This document shows positions 19,377 to 28,561 of a stretch of DNA of 64,000 nt, piece by piece. The position numbers and the translations under genes were made by a program. Origin of the DNA: Williamsia sp. DF01-3 (lineage in GTDB: Bacteria; Actinomycetota; Actinomycetes; Mycobacteriales; Mycobacteriaceae). The notes under the pieces were generated by a model that did no database searches, was not told the origin of the DNA, and saw only the letters and a list, made by a program, of their open reading frames with translations. The stretch covers positions 4,481,733-4,545,732 of the forward strand of contig NZ_JALKFS010000005.1 of the NCBI RefSeq assembly GCF_023051145.1, given 5' to 3'. Numbering within the stretch: the stretch's first letter is position 1; the number at the start of each line of letters is the position of its first letter.

Positions 19377-20375
19377 ATGTCCTTGACCCTGTCGATTCTC
19401 GATCTTGCACCGATTGCGCCCGGCGAGTCCGCTCGCGCGAGCTTCGAAGCGAGTGTTGCGCTGGCCCAGGCCGCAGAACGCAACGGCTACAAGCGAGTCT
19501 GGTACGCCGAGCACCACAACATGGAGTCGATCGCGTCATCGGCCACCAGCGTCCTGATCGCTCATATCGCCGCGCACACCGAGACCATCCGTCTGGGTGC
19601 CGGCGGCATCATGCTCCCCAATCACGCGCCGTTGACGATCGCCGAGCAGTTCGGAACCTTGGAGACGCTGCATCCCGGCCGCATCGATCTGGGTCTGGGT
19701 CGCGCACCCGGCAGCGACCAGGCAACGATGCGCGCGCTGCGCCGAGACCACAGCTCGGCCGAGAGCTTCCCGCAGGACGTCCTCGAATTGCAGGCCTACC
19801 TGCGCGGACAGTCTCGGATCCCCGGTGTTCAAGCCGTTCCCGGCGCGGGCACGGACGTACCGCTGTACATCTTGGGCTCGTCACTGTTCGGCGCTCAACT
19901 GGCCGCTGCGCTCGGGCTCCCCTACGCCTTTGCGTCGCACTTCTCGCCCGATGCGCTGGAGCAGGCGGTGACGCTCTATCGCCGCGAGTTCAAGCCCTCG
20001 GCTCAGCTGTCGGAGCCCTACGTGATCGCGGGCGCGAACGTTGTCGCCGCCGAGGACGCCGACGAGGCGGCGAGGGACTTCGAGGCGCTGCGTCGGATCC
20101 GGGTGCGGATGTTCATCACCCGCGGGCCGTCGACACCCGAATACACCGATGAGGAGATCGATGCGTTCCTCACCACGCGCGAGGGCCGCGGTATCGCCCA
20201 CATGATGAAGTACACCGGCGTCGGCACGGGTGCGGACGTCCGCGGCTTCTTGGAGGATTTCGCCGACTTGGCTCAGGCCGATGAGGTCATCGTGGCCCAC
20301 CAGTCGGTGACCAGTGCGGGACGTATCCGTTCTCTCGAGCTCACCGCCGAAGCGATGAAGACCGCAAAGGTCTGA
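19377..20375 (+). CDS. Luciferase-like (LLM class) flavin-dependent oxidoreductase
   Basis: 332 aa. TIM-barrel with the LLM features [62 protein letters not shown], and a C-terminal [18 protein letters not shown]. The pattern is that of the MsnO8-type LLM subgroup. It would use FMNH2 and oxygen. A terminator hairpin follows at 20405. Substrate unknown. Confidence 0.9.
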   Translation: MSLTLSILDLAPIAPGESARASFEASVALAQAAERNGYKRVWYAEHHNMESIASSATSVLIAHIAAHTETIRLGAGGIMLPNHAPLTIAEQFGTLETLHPGRIDLGLGRAPGSDQATMRALRRDHSSAESFPQDVLELQAYLRGQSRIPGVQAVPGAGTDVPLYILGSSLFGAQLAAALGLPYAFASHFSPDALEQAVTLYRREFKPSAQLSEPYVIAGANVVAAEDADEAARDFEALRRIRVRMFITRGPSTPEYTDEEIDAFLTTREGRGIAHMMKYTGVGTGADVRGFLEDFADLAQADEVIVAHQSVTSAGRIRSLELTAEAMKTAKV

Positions 20376-20404
20376 TCTCCGCCCCGAAAACTGTTTGATC
20401 CGAG

Positions 20405-20442
20405 GGGGCCGAGGGAGTATCTCCCTCGGTCCCCTGAGTTTT
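20405..20442 (+). terminator. Hairpin terminator after LLM gene
   Basis: CCGAGGGAG, loop TAT, CTCCCTCGG (20409-20429), flanked by further G/C pairing and followed by TTTT at 20439-20442. A classical intrinsic terminator for the rightward gene. Confidence 0.85.
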
Positions 20443-20467
20443 GTCAGATTTCAGGGGCACACCTCCC

Positions 20468-20583
20468 GAGCGAGCGCAGCAAAGCGACACCGCCCGGCGG
20501 ATGGCCCGCGTCGTCTGGACTGAGGATGAGCGAGCGCAGCGATGCGAAGACGAGGGAAGACGACGCGAGGAAGGCCATCCGCC
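20468..20583. repeat. Intergenic inverted repeat with two GAGCGAGCGCAGC copies
   Basis: Copies of GAGCGAGCGCAGC occur at 20468-20480 and 20528-20540. An outer stem pairs GGCGGATGGCC (20496-20506) with its complement (20573-20583), and an inner stem pairs GCGTCGTCT (20508-20516) with AGACGACGC (20558-20566). This makes a large imperfect cruciform-like element between two terminators. Confidence 0.6.
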
Positions 20584-20607
20584 CGCGAGCGCCAGCGAGC
20601 CAAATGC

Positions 20608-20644
20608 ACAGTGCCGGGACCCCGTTACGGAGTCCCGGCACTGT
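20608..20644 (-). terminator. Hairpin terminator after rplA
   Basis: Perfect 13-bp arms (ACAGTGCCGGGAC and its complement) with an 11-base loop, 24 bases beyond the rplA stop. Confidence 0.8.
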
Positions 20645-20667
20645 AATGCTCAGCCTGAAAGAGTAAG

Positions 20668-21378
20668 TCAGTCCTCTTCGAGGTAATTGCGGTTCACCGC
20701 AGGATCCACCGGGATGCCCGGTCCGGTGGTGGTCGAAACGGTGACCTTCTTCAGGTACCGGCCTTTGGCTGCTGACGGCTTCGAACGCAGGATCTCGTCG
20801 ACGGCCGCGCCGTAGTTCTCGACCAGCTTCTTCTCGTCGAAGGAAGCCTTGCCGATGACGAAGTGCAGGTTGGCTGCCTTGTCGACGCGGAAGTTGATCT
20901 TTCCGCCCTTGATCTCGTTGACGGCTTTGGTCACGTCGGTGGTGACCGTGCCCGTCTTCGGGTTCGGCATCAGGCCACGCGGTCCGAGGACACGCGCGAT
21001 CCGGCCGACCTTGGCCATCTGGTCAGGGGTGGCGATCGCGGCGTCGAAGTCGAGCCAGCCGCCCTGGATCCGCTCGATCAGATCCTCGGCGCCCACTTCG
21101 TCGGCTCCGGCGGCGACGGCCTCGTTGGCCTTGTCGCCGGCGGCGAACACGATGACGCGGGCGGTCTTGCCGGTGCCATGGGGCAGGTTGACGGTGCCGC
21201 GCACCATCTGGTCTGCCTTACGGGGATCGACGCCGAGACGGACGGCGACCTCGACGGTTGCGTCGGTCTTGGTGGAAGCGGTCTCCTTGGCAAGCTTTGC
21301 AGCCTCCAGCGGGCTGTAGAGCTTGGACTTGTCGACCTTTTCCGCAGCGGCTTTGTAGGCCTTACTGGTTTTACTCAT
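20668..21378 (-). CDS. rplA: 50S ribosomal protein L1
   Basis: 236 aa from the ATG at 21378 ([16 protein letters not shown]), the family's usual length; an in-frame extension to 21531 is unlikely because it runs into the rplK region. The conserved [35 protein letters not shown]-type stretch and [18 protein letters not shown] are present. L1 binds 23S rRNA at the exit side and in many bacteria represses its own operon. It follows rplK by about 90 bases. Confidence 0.97.
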   Translation of the reverse strand: MSKTSKAYKAAAEKVDKSKLYSPLEAAKLAKETASTKTDATVEVAVRLGVDPRKADQMVRGTVNLPHGTGKTARVIVFAAGDKANEAVAAGADEVGAEDLIERIQGGWLDFDAAIATPDQMAKVGRIARVLGPRGLMPNPKTGTVTTDVTKAVNEIKGGKINFRVDKAANLHFVIGKASFDEKKLVENYGAAVDEILRSKPSAAKGRYLKKVTVSTTTGPGIPVDPAVNRNYLEED

Positions 21379-21466
21379 GTTTGCTCTGTCTTTCTCCGCA
21401 ACGTATGCGGGTTGGTGGTGCGGACCGAGCCGGCCCTCCCACGTGATGTCTGTTCGAGGAAGAGAC

Positions 21467-21902
21467 TCAGGCCTCGACCGTGATGCCCATGGAGCGGGCG
21501 GTTCCGGCGATGATCTTGGCGGCCTGCTCAACGTCGTTGGCGTTGAGGTCTTCCTGCTTGGTCTTGGCGATCTCGCGGACCTGGTCCATCGTGACCTTGC
21601 CGACCTTGGTCTTGTGCGGCTCTCCGGAACCCTTCTGCAGACCGGCGGCCTTCAGCAGCAGTTTGGCAGCCGGCGGGGTCTTCAACTTGAAGTCGAAGGA
21701 GCGATCTTCGTAAACGTAGATCTCCACGGGCACGACATTGCCGCGCTGGCTTTCTGTCGCGGCGTTGTACGCCTTGCAGAACTCCATGATGTTCACGCCA
21801 TGCTGGCCGAGTGCCGGACCCACGGGGGTGCGGGGTTGGCTGCGCCGGCCTGGATCTGAAGCTTGATGATCCCGGACAGCTTCTTTTTCTTCTTGGGGGC
21901 AT
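21467..21902 (-). pseudogene. rplK: 50S ribosomal protein L11, two apparent frameshifts
   Basis: Expected length is about 145 aa and the coding content is all here, but it is split over three frames. ATG 21902 reads MPP, then one C is missing from the CCCCC run (21895-21899 on the plus strand) before the KKKKL frame. A second loss in the G run at 21824-21828 falls just before [15 protein letters not shown]. With one base restored at each place the reading is M-P-P-K-K-K-K-L to VEA. The C-terminal 118 aa are intact. L11 is at the GTPase centre of the ribosome. I think these are sequencing errors, not a broken gene. Confidence 0.85.
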
Positions 21903-21986
21903 CCTTTTCCCTGTTTCTGATTGATTGCGTTTGGGCTGACAACACTCCGTCAGCCCGGTTTCGCGCCCGCTGGAGACGCGAAAGTC

Positions 21987-22820
21987 TTAGATCTTCTCGA
22001 CCTGGTTGAAGGCGAGTTCGACCGGGGTCTCGCGACCGAAGATCGAGACGAGCACCTTCACCTTGCGCTGCTCGGCGTTGACCTCGCTGATCGATGCGGG
22101 CAACGTCGCGAACGGGCCGTCCATGACGGTGACCGACTCGCCGACCGCGAAGTCGACCTCGACAACCGGTGCAGAGGCGGCAGCCAGGTCGGAACCGGCG
22201 TCGCTGCCGGACTTCGCCGACGACTTCTTCGGCTCGGCACGGGGCAGCAGGAACTTGAGCACGTCATCCATGGACAACGGCGAAGGACGCGACGTCAATC
22301 CCACGAAGCCCGTGACGCCCGGGGTGTTGCGCACCGCGCCCCACGATTCGTCGTTGAGGTCCATGCGCACGAGGATGTAACCCGGCAGCACCTTGCGGTT
22401 GACCTTCTTGGGCTGGCCGTTCTTGATCTCGGTGACTTCTTCGGTGGGCACCTCGACCTGGAAGATGTAGTCGCCCACGTCCAGGTTCTGCACGCGGGTC
22501 TCGAGGTTGGCTTTCACCTTGTTCTCGTAACCGGCGTAGGAGTGGATCACGTACCAGTCGCCTGCCGCACGCTTGAGGGACTTTTTGAGGGCCTCGACCG
22601 GGTCCTCTTCTTCCTCGGGTTCGACGACCTCGGGGGCCGCGTCCTCGCCGGAGGCGTCTTGGTCGGTCTCGTCCGCAACATCTTGGTCGCTGCTGTCGGA
22701 ATCAGCCGGCGCTTCGGGGTCGGAGATGCCACTGTCAACAGCCTCCGAATCACCGACCGTCTGATCGGTGACGTCGGTTTCGGTCTCGCTGATCTCAGCG
22801 TCGTTCTCGGGGGTGCTCAC
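21987..22820 (-). CDS. nusG: Transcription termination/antitermination protein NusG
   Basis: 277 aa. The first about 85 residues are a strongly acidic, disordered extension (Asp/Glu/Ser-rich), common in actinobacterial NusG. The NGN domain follows ([19 protein letters not shown], about 92-110) and the C-terminal KOW domain is [22 protein letters not shown]. NusG couples RNA polymerase with ribosome and Rho. It is cotranscribed with secE. Confidence 0.96.
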   Translation of the reverse strand: MSTPENDAEISETETDVTDQTVGDSEAVDSGISDPEAPADSDSSDQDVADETDQDASGEDAAPEVVEPEEEEDPVEALKKSLKRAAGDWYVIHSYAGYENKVKANLETRVQNLDVGDYIFQVEVPTEEVTEIKNGQPKKVNRKVLPGYILVRMDLNDESWGAVRNTPGVTGFVGLTSRPSPLSMDDVLKFLLPRAEPKKSSAKSGSDAGSDLAAASAPVVEVDFAVGESVTVMDGPFATLPASISEVNAEQRKVKVLVSIFGRETPVELAFNQVEKI

Positions 22821-22862
22821 TGCAGCCCACGCTCCCTTTCCTCGAAGCGGCCGTGCGGGTGA

Positions 22863-23357
22863 TTACCCGAACAGCCACAAAACGGCCTTTGCGAAGCCCA
22901 GATCCAGCCCGGAGATGAACGCGACCATGATGATCACGAAGATCAGCACGACGATCGTGTACTGAATCAGCTGCTTGCGAGTAGGCCAGATGACCTTCTT
23001 CAGCTCGCTGACAACCTGCTTGAGGAAGATCCACAACCGGATGAAGGGATTGTGGCTGTCCTCGGGCCGGACTCGCTTGCGTTTGCCGTCTTTCTTTTTG
23101 TCTTTGGTCTTTTCCTTGGTGGCGACGGCCGATCCCGCTGAATCGTCGTCGTCGCTCTTCGTCAGATTCGTCCGTTTGCCACGCGGCGAACGCTTACCCG
23201 TCGGGCGAGCCGCCGTCTGAGTGTCCCCGTCGGAGACGTTCTCAGCATCGGACTCGTCCACCGAACCGGCTTCGCCGTCGACTGAGGTGTCGACCTCGAC
23301 CTCGTCGTTCGACTCGGCCGCGCTCTTGGCGCGTTCGGCACGGTCGCGCTTGCTCAA
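22863..23357 (-). CDS. secE: Preprotein translocase subunit SecE
   Basis: 164 aa from a TTG start at 23357 (L/M-SKRDRAERAK), preceded by GAGAGGA at a good spacing; a longer reading to 23414 is less likely because it lacks a ribosome binding site. A long acidic, then basic, disordered N-terminus precedes the SecE core: FLKQVVSELKKVIWPTRKQLIQYT and a membrane helix at about 130-152. SecE is the essential small subunit of the SecYEG channel. The order secE-nusG-rplK-rplA is conserved. Confidence 0.94.
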   Translation of the reverse strand: MSKRDRAERAKSAAESNDEVEVDTSVDGEAGSVDESDAENVSDGDTQTAARPTGKRSPRGKRTNLTKSDDDDSAGSAVATKEKTKDKKKDGKRKRVRPEDSHNPFIRLWIFLKQVVSELKKVIWPTRKQLIQYTIVVLIFVIIMVAFISGLDLGFAKAVLWLFG

Positions 23358-23466
23358 CTTGATCCTCTCGTGGCTGAAGTCGGATGTTCGGCGGCAGGCG
23401 ATGTGCCTGGGCACCGAACAGCTGACATCGGGTGCCCTGAGGTGCCGACGTGCACACCGTCAAGGG

Positions 23467-23539
<73 letters not shown>

Positions 23540-23747
23540 TTGGGACGGCGAGTTACTCGGTGACCACCTTGCGATGGTCTCGAGGCCACGTCGACCCGGT
23601 GTCTGCACTACACAAAACCAACGCGCCACCCTCAGGGCAGCGCGCGAGTGTGAGTAGAACTCAGACTATTGAAGTGTACGTCACCGGGCGGGTTGAACTC
23701 CAACTCGGTGTTGACCCGCGGAAACCGCAGGTCATCCGTACCGACGA

Positions 23748-24833
23748 TCAATTGAACTGCACACTGACGAGTGCTCGTCCGAAAATCTTGCGGTCACCCT
23801 GCTTGGCAACGATCGAGATCTGGCCGCGGCGGGTGTCGGGATCAAGCGACTTCACCTTGCCGGTGAAGTCGACGGCCGCGAAGTCGTCGGCCGGCACGTA
23901 CACCGGGCTGGTGAACCGCACGTTGTATTCGTAGATGGCCCCCGGGTCGCCGATGAACTCACCGATGAAACTGGCTCCGAGACCCATGGTCTGCATGCCG
24001 TGGGCCACCACGTCCTGCAGACCGGCCACCTTGGCGACCTCGTCGCTGTAGTGGATCGGGTTGGGATCGCCTGCCACACCGGCGTAGTTGATCAGGTTTC
24101 CGCGGGTGAGCTTGAATGTCCGCGCGGGGAGTTCTTGCCCGACCGTCAGCGTGTCGAAATCGATTGCGGCATAAGGCTTTGGATCAACAGCCGGGTCCGG
24201 GTCGGTGTAGCGGGCGAACGGGCCGTTGACGGTCTTGCCCGGGTCGATGCCGGGGGGCTCGCTCATCATCACGTGTTCGATCTTGTCGACCAGCGCGGGG
24301 TCGACCTCGATGGCGGCCCTCGCGGCAAGGCTCGTCCACGTGGTCATCACGGGCTCGTTGTGCTGATTCCAGACGACGTTCTTGGTCACCATCAGGTCGG
24401 TGCCCGACATCTGCCGGAACGAGTCGAGGGACACGTCGCAGATCAGGTGGTCGCCGACCTTGATGGGCCGGTGGAACACCAGCCGCTGATCGCTCTGCAT
24501 GATCTGCCAGAGGTCGTAGCCGGTGATGACGTCTTCGAAGAGGCGCCGCTGGGCGATGATCCCGAGGACGGATACGAACGTGGGCGCGGCGACGAGAGTG
24601 TCGTGGCCCATCTCACGGGCCTTGGCCTCGTTCCAGTGGACGGGGTTGGTGTCCTGTACGGCGCGGGCATGCTCGCGCACCTTCTCGCGGCCGACCTCGT
24701 AGTAGTCGTCGACGGTGTACTTGTACCCCACCAGCGCCTGCGTGTGTTCGGCGATTTCTTCGGGGGTCAGCTTGACGCCGTCCCGGATCGCCTGGATGCG
24801 CTCGGCAGCTTGGGCTTCGCTCACGTTCGTCAC
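23748..24833 (-). CDS. hadAB: Fused (3R)-hydroxyacyl-ACP dehydratase HadA/HadB
   Basis: 361 aa from the GTG at 24833. Two MaoC/hot-dog domains in one chain: the HadA-like half (about 15-165) with YTVDDYYEVGREKVREHARAVQDTNPVH, and the HadB-like half (about 215-361) with YAGVAGDPNPIHYSDEVAK and AHGMQTMGLGASFI. In mycobacteria HadA and HadB are separate and act in FAS-II, dehydrating the 3-hydroxyacyl-ACP intermediate of mycolate elongation. The two parts are joined by an acidic linker. No hadC is next to it. It sits between rpmG and tRNA-Trp, as in M. tuberculosis. Confidence 0.9.
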   Translation of the reverse strand: MTNVSEAQAAERIQAIRDGVKLTPEEIAEHTQALVGYKYTVDDYYEVGREKVREHARAVQDTNPVHWNEAKAREMGHDTLVAAPTFVSVLGIIAQRRLFEDVITGYDLWQIMQSDQRLVFHRPIKVGDHLICDVSLDSFRQMSGTDLMVTKNVVWNQHNEPVMTTWTSLAARAAIEVDPALVDKIEHVMMSEPPGIDPGKTVNGPFARYTDPDPAVDPKPYAAIDFDTLTVGQELPARTFKLTRGNLINYAGVAGDPNPIHYSDEVAKVAGLQDVVAHGMQTMGLGASFIGEFIGDPGAIYEYNVRFTSPVYVPADDFAAVDFTGKVKSLDPDTRRGQISIVAKQGDRKIFGRALVSVQFN

Positions 24834-25011
24834 TAAACCGACCTCTGACTTTCGACTTTTCGTCGACTCCGGCGGCTTGTCGATGTGGGCCGCGCCGCGG
24901 GTGCCGTGGCTACTCCCGGACAAACCGTCGGCGAGGAGGGCCGACTTCGTTTGGGGTGCCGCAGTGGCCCCCGCTGCGCAGGCGGCCTCGAACGGCCGCC
25001 CGGCGTGGGAG

Positions 25012-25179
25012 TTAGCGCGATTCCTTGTGATTCTGGTGCTTGCCGCAGTTCGGGCAGAACTTCTTGATCTCGAGGCGATCGGGATCGTTGCGGCGGTTCT
25101 TCTTGGTGATGTAGTTGCGGTGTTTGCAAACCTCGCAGGCCAAGGTGATCTTGGGGCGCACGTCTGTTGAGGAGGCCAC
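25012..25179 (-). CDS. rpmG: 50S ribosomal protein L33
   Basis: 55 aa from GTG 25179 ([24 protein letters not shown]). The zinc ribbon has four Cys (CEVC and CPNC), so this is the zinc-binding form of L33, which can be replaced by a zinc-free paralogue under zinc limitation. The frame opens further upstream to 25239 but homologues begin at this Val. It is followed by the hadAB gene. Confidence 0.95.
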   Translation of the reverse strand: MASSTDVRPKITLACEVCKHRNYITKKNRRNDPDRLEIKKFCPNCGKHQNHKESR

Positions 25180-25237
25180 GGGATTGCCTTTCAGGTGGAT
25201 CGTGTGGTGTACCACCGTGAGGCGGTACTTGTGGCGC

Positions 25238-25341
25238 ATCGTCGCAAGACGACACTTCGTAGCGGCGTCGTCGGAGACGACACTTCGTAGCGCGTCGTCG
25301 GAGACGACACTTCGTAGCGCGTCGTCGGAGACGACACTTCG

Positions 25342-25345
<4 letters not shown>
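25238..25345. repeat. 27-bp tandem repeat, 3 perfect copies plus one partial
   Basis: GCGTCGTCGGAGACGACACT plus seven more bases (TCGTAGC) is repeated without change at 25265-25291, 25292-25318 and 25319-25345; a degenerate copy at 25238-25264 matches the second half. Each unit contains the stem GTCGTC/GACGAC with a 3-base loop. The last copy overlaps the tRNA-Met 3' end by four bases. Confidence 0.95.
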
Positions 25346-25415
<70 letters not shown>

Positions 25416-25486
25416 ATGGCCCCGATTCCAGGTCCGACAGCGCGTCTGGCATCAGCTGCGCCGCTGCCCAGGATCTGAGTCCAGCG

Positions 25487-25559
25487 AGCCCCCTGACGGA
25501 ATCGAACCGTCGACCTTTTCCTTACCATGGAAACGCTCTACCGACTGAGCTAAGGGGGC
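25487..25559 (-). tRNA. tRNA-Thr (GGT)
   Basis: 73 nt. Acceptor GCCCCCT/AGGGGGC, D stem GCTC, anticodon loop ATGGTAA (GGT), T arm GACGG/CCGTC, discriminator T. Confidence 0.96.
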
Positions 25560-25716
25560 GTTCGCTTTCCATGTGCTGCCTACCTGGCAACGCACGAAGA
25601 GCCTTAACGAGATTACACAGCGGCGCTGGTGCACGCCAAATCGCCTGTGTAGTTGTCTCGCCGCACCAAACGACCTCGGGCCGGAGGACCCAGCTCGAGG
25701 CCGTCTTCTGGTGCTG

Positions 25717-25797
25717 TGGCAGGTATAGGATTCGAACCTATGTAGCTTGCGCGACGGATTTACAGTCCGCTCCCTTTGGCCGCTCGGGCAACCTGCC
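25717..25797 (-). tRNA. tRNA-Tyr (GTA)
   Basis: 81 nt with the long variable arm expected of class II tRNAs. Acceptor GGCAGGT/ACCTGCC, anticodon loop CTGTAAA (GTA), T arm ATAGG/CCTAT, discriminator A. Confidence 0.94.
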
Positions 25798-25958
25798 GGG
25801 CTACTTTCCGTAGTCTTTTGGACCGGCGGAAAGCAACGCCGCAAAGAATACAACGGGCATGGCCCCTGAGCACAAATGCCCTGCGTACGGCCGCCTGTTT
25901 CGGCCCCGGAGACCATCGGGCCCATCGTTGCCGAGGGTGGCGACTAGGCTTGTCGGTT

Positions 25959-26450
25959 ATGGCAGATTCATCGTTCGACGTGGTCAGCAAGCTCGATCGG
26001 CAGGAAGTCGACAACGCCCTCAATCAGGCGGCGAAAGAGTTGTCGCAGCGGTACGACTTCCGGGGCACCAACACCAAGATCGAGTGGTCGGGTGAAGAGA
26101 ACATCGTGATCACCTCCGACGCCGAGGAGCGCGCCCAGGCGGGCCTGGAGGTCTTCAAGGAGAAGCTCATCCGGCGCGACATCTCTTTGAAGGCTTTTGA
26201 CGCCGGCGAGGTCGTCGCTTCGGGCAAGACCTACAAGATCACCGGAACCCTCGTGCAGGGCATCGACTCGGAGAAGGCCAAGAAGATCACCAAGGCGATC
26301 CGCGACGAGGGACCCAAAGGCGTCAAGGCGCAGATCCAGGGTGAAGAGCTGCGCGTCTCGAGCAAGAAGCGCGACGACTTGCAGGCGGTGATCTCGCTCC
26401 TGAAGAACAAGGATTTCGAGATCGCCCTGCAGTTCGTGAATTACCGCTAG
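25959..26450 (+). CDS. YajQ family cyclic di-GMP-binding protein
   Basis: 163 aa from ATG 25959 ([20 protein letters not shown]), the family's usual length; the frame is open further upstream but the extension is antisense to tRNA-Tyr. Family landmarks [20 protein letters not shown] and [11 protein letters not shown] are present. YajQ proteins bind nucleotides, in some bacteria cyclic di-GMP, and may act as effectors. It is convergent with htpX; a gene order like this (yajQ close to htpX and the menaquinone genes) is known in mycobacteria. Confidence 0.93.
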   Translation: MADSSFDVVSKLDRQEVDNALNQAAKELSQRYDFRGTNTKIEWSGEENIVITSDAEERAQAGLEVFKEKLIRRDISLKAFDAGEVVASGKTYKITGTLVQGIDSEKAKKITKAIRDEGPKGVKAQIQGEELRVSSKKRDDLQAVISLLKNKDFEIALQFVNYR

Positions 26451-26464
26451 TCCAACGCACCGAC

Positions 26465-26525
26465 ATCGTCCCGCTCGGAGGGCGTCGAGGGTACATACCC
26501 CTTGCGTTCCCACCAGCGGGACGAT
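26465..26525. terminator. Possible bidirectional terminator between yajQ and htpX
   Basis: ATCGTCCCGCT (26465-26475) is the exact complement of AGCGGGACGAT (26515-26525). The 39-base loop is long, so folding is uncertain. Confidence 0.4.
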
Positions 26526-26546
26526 TGTGGTGGCTTCTCGACGTCG

Positions 26547-27404
26547 TCAGCGGTGCGGGCCGGCCATCTCCTCCAAACGCCTGATGCGGTCCTGCATCGG
26601 AGGGTGCGTGGAGAACAGCTTGCCCACCCGCTCGCCGGCCCGGAACGGATTGGCGATCATCAGGTGGGACTGAGCGGCGAGGTCGGGATTCGGCGGAAGC
26701 GGGGCGACCTGCACCCCACCGGAGATCTTGCGCAGCGCCGACGCCAGGGCCAGTGGGTCGCCGGTGAGCTCTGCACCCGAGGCGTCGGCCTGGTATTCGC
26801 GTGAGCGCGACACCGCGAGTTTGATCACCGTCGCAGCGATCGGGCCCAGAAATGTGATGAGCAACAACATGATCGGGTTGGCGCCGCCCTCACGGTTGCT
26901 GCCGAAGAAGAACGCGAAATTAGCGATGCCGCTGATCACCGCAGCCATCGCACCGGCCACCGACGAGATGAGGATGTCGCGGTTGTAGACGTGTGACAGT
27001 TCGTGGCCGAGGACGGCCCGGAGTTCGCGCTCGTCGAGGATCTGCAGGATTCCTGCGGTGCAGCAGACTGCGGCGTTCTTCGGATTACGTCCGGTGGCAA
27101 AGGCGTTCGGCGCCTCGGTGGGACTCACGTACAACGCGGGCATGGGCTGACGCGCCACCGTCGCCAGCTCGCGGACGATCCGGTACAACGCCGGCGCCTG
27201 CACCTCTGTGACGGGCTGTGCGTGCATGGCCTTGAGCGCCATTTTCGCGCTGTTGAAGTAGATGTAGGCGTTGAATCCGACCGCGGCCACCACGGCGACG
27301 AACAGGATGGCGGGACTGCGAAACGCTGCCCCGATCCCGACGATGATCGCCGACATGAACCCGAGCAGCAGGACGGTCTTCAGGCCGTTGGCATGACCAC
27401 TCAT
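26547..27404 (-). CDS. htpX: Membrane zinc metalloprotease HtpX
   Basis: 285 aa. Two N-terminal membrane segments (about 10-27 and 30-50), the M48 zinc motif HELSH at 134-138, two further hydrophobic stretches and the Glu-containing [10 protein letters not shown] that gives the third zinc ligand. HtpX removes misfolded membrane proteins. The upstream gene for the polyprenyl synthase is on the same strand, with about 90 bases between them. Confidence 0.95.
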   Translation of the reverse strand: MSGHANGLKTVLLLGFMSAIIVGIGAAFRSPAILFVAVVAAVGFNAYIYFNSAKMALKAMHAQPVTEVQAPALYRIVRELATVARQPMPALYVSPTEAPNAFATGRNPKNAAVCCTAGILQILDERELRAVLGHELSHVYNRDILISSVAGAMAAVISGIANFAFFFGSNREGGANPIMLLLITFLGPIAATVIKLAVSRSREYQADASGAELTGDPLALASALRKISGGVQVAPLPPNPDLAAQSHLMIANPFRAGERVGKLFSTHPPMQDRIRRLEEMAGPHR

Positions 27405-27497
27405 CCATCACTCCCGTCTGTACACACGGCAGCACAACGATCGGGCCCGACCTCGCGGTTCCCGACCCAGGCCGGTCAGAGCCGGACGCGGAGCAGG

Positions 27498-28508
27498 TCA
27501 GCCGATCCGATCGATGGTGTAGCGCACCAGCGAGCTCATCGCATCGTGTGCGGGCCCCTCGGGGAGTTGGGCCAGTTCGGCATCGGCCGCGTCGGCATAC
27601 CCCTGGAGAGTGGCTCGGGCCTTGGCCAGGCCCGCCGATTTGTTGAGAAGTTCGAGTGCTTCGGCGACCTCGGCGTCGTCGGTGAGCGGCCGGGGCGTGC
27701 CGTCGGCGGCGAGGACCAACTCGCGCAACCGGGTTTCGTCGGGGTCTGCGATGGCGTAGAGCACCGGCAGGGTGTGCACGCCTTCGCGCAGATCGGTTCC
27801 CGGGTTCTTACCCGAGTCGCCGGCCACCGAGCTGATGTCGATGATGTCGTCGCTGACCTGGAAAGCGGTCCCGATCGAGTCTCCGAGCCGGGACAGGCGT
27901 TCGATCTGCTCTTCGTCCGCACCGGAGGACATCGCCCCGAACCGGCCACTGGCCGCGATCAGCGAACCGGTCTTCTCCCAGACCACTTTCAAATAGTGGT
28001 CGACGGGGTCGAGCTTGCCCTGCGATCCCACGGTTTCACGCATCTGTCCGGTGACCAGCTCGGCGAAGGTGTCGGCGATGATGCGGACGGCGTGCGGCCC
28101 GAGGGTGGAGACCAGGCGCGAAGCCCGCGCGAACAAGAAGTCCCCGGACAGGATGGCAACACTGTTGCCCCACCGGCTGTTGGCGCTGACGGCACCCCGC
28201 CGCAGCTCGGCTTCGTCCATCACGTCGTCGTGGTACAGCGTCGCCAGGTGGATCATCTCCACGACGGTCGCCGAGATGATGACCTCGTGGGCGTGTGGGT
28301 TGGGGCCGAAATGGGCCGACAGGATCGAGAAGATCGGCCGGAACCGTTTGCCGCCGGCCTTGGCCAGATGCGTGGCCGCCTCGGTCAGGAAGTCCTCACC
28401 AGAGGACAACTCCTCGAGCAGCAGCTTCTCGACGCTCTCCAGCGACCTGCCCACATCTGCGGCGAAGTCTTCCGAACCCATATCCAGACCCGCGAACGTC
28501 GTCTTCAC
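27498..28508 (-). CDS. grcC: Long-chain polyprenyl diphosphate synthase (GrcC-like)
   Basis: 336 aa from GTG 28508 (V/M-KTTFAGLDMGSED), with AGGAG upstream; an extension to 28784 would run antisense into the divergent gene. The two Asp-rich motifs bind Mg and substrate: DDVMD (94-98) and DDIID (220-224). GGKRFRP at 52-58 is the usual entry motif. The enzyme adds isoprene units to make the side chain of menaquinone. The window also contains menD, menG and a menJ-like reductase, so this is presumably the menaquinone tail enzyme. Chain length cannot be read with certainty. Confidence 0.93.
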   Translation of the reverse strand: MKTTFAGLDMGSEDFAADVGRSLESVEKLLLEELSSGEDFLTEAATHLAKAGGKRFRPIFSILSAHFGPNPHAHEVIISATVVEMIHLATLYHDDVMDEAELRRGAVSANSRWGNSVAILSGDFLFARASRLVSTLGPHAVRIIADTFAELVTGQMRETVGSQGKLDPVDHYLKVVWEKTGSLIAASGRFGAMSSGADEEQIERLSRLGDSIGTAFQVSDDIIDISSVAGDSGKNPGTDLREGVHTLPVLYAIADPDETRLRELVLAADGTPRPLTDDAEVAEALELLNKSAGLAKARATLQGYADAADAELAQLPEGPAHDAMSSLVRYTIDRIG

Positions 28509-28561
28509 GTCTGACCAGCTCCTGTCATAGGACGAGCCTAATGGTGCGCGATACTTGCCGG

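Noticed and set aside
21820-21902. Programmed frameshifting in rplK
   Set aside because: Two separate one-base shifts without slippery site or pseudoknot; homopolymer error is simpler.
27003-28514. A long plus-strand open frame opposite htpX and grcC
   Set aside because: Arises from GC-rich codon use on the real minus-strand genes; no ribosome binding site, no family resemblance.
28295-28561. N-terminal extension of the MenJ-like reductase
   Set aside because: It would be antisense to the grcC start; the FAD motif begins shortly after GTG 28562.
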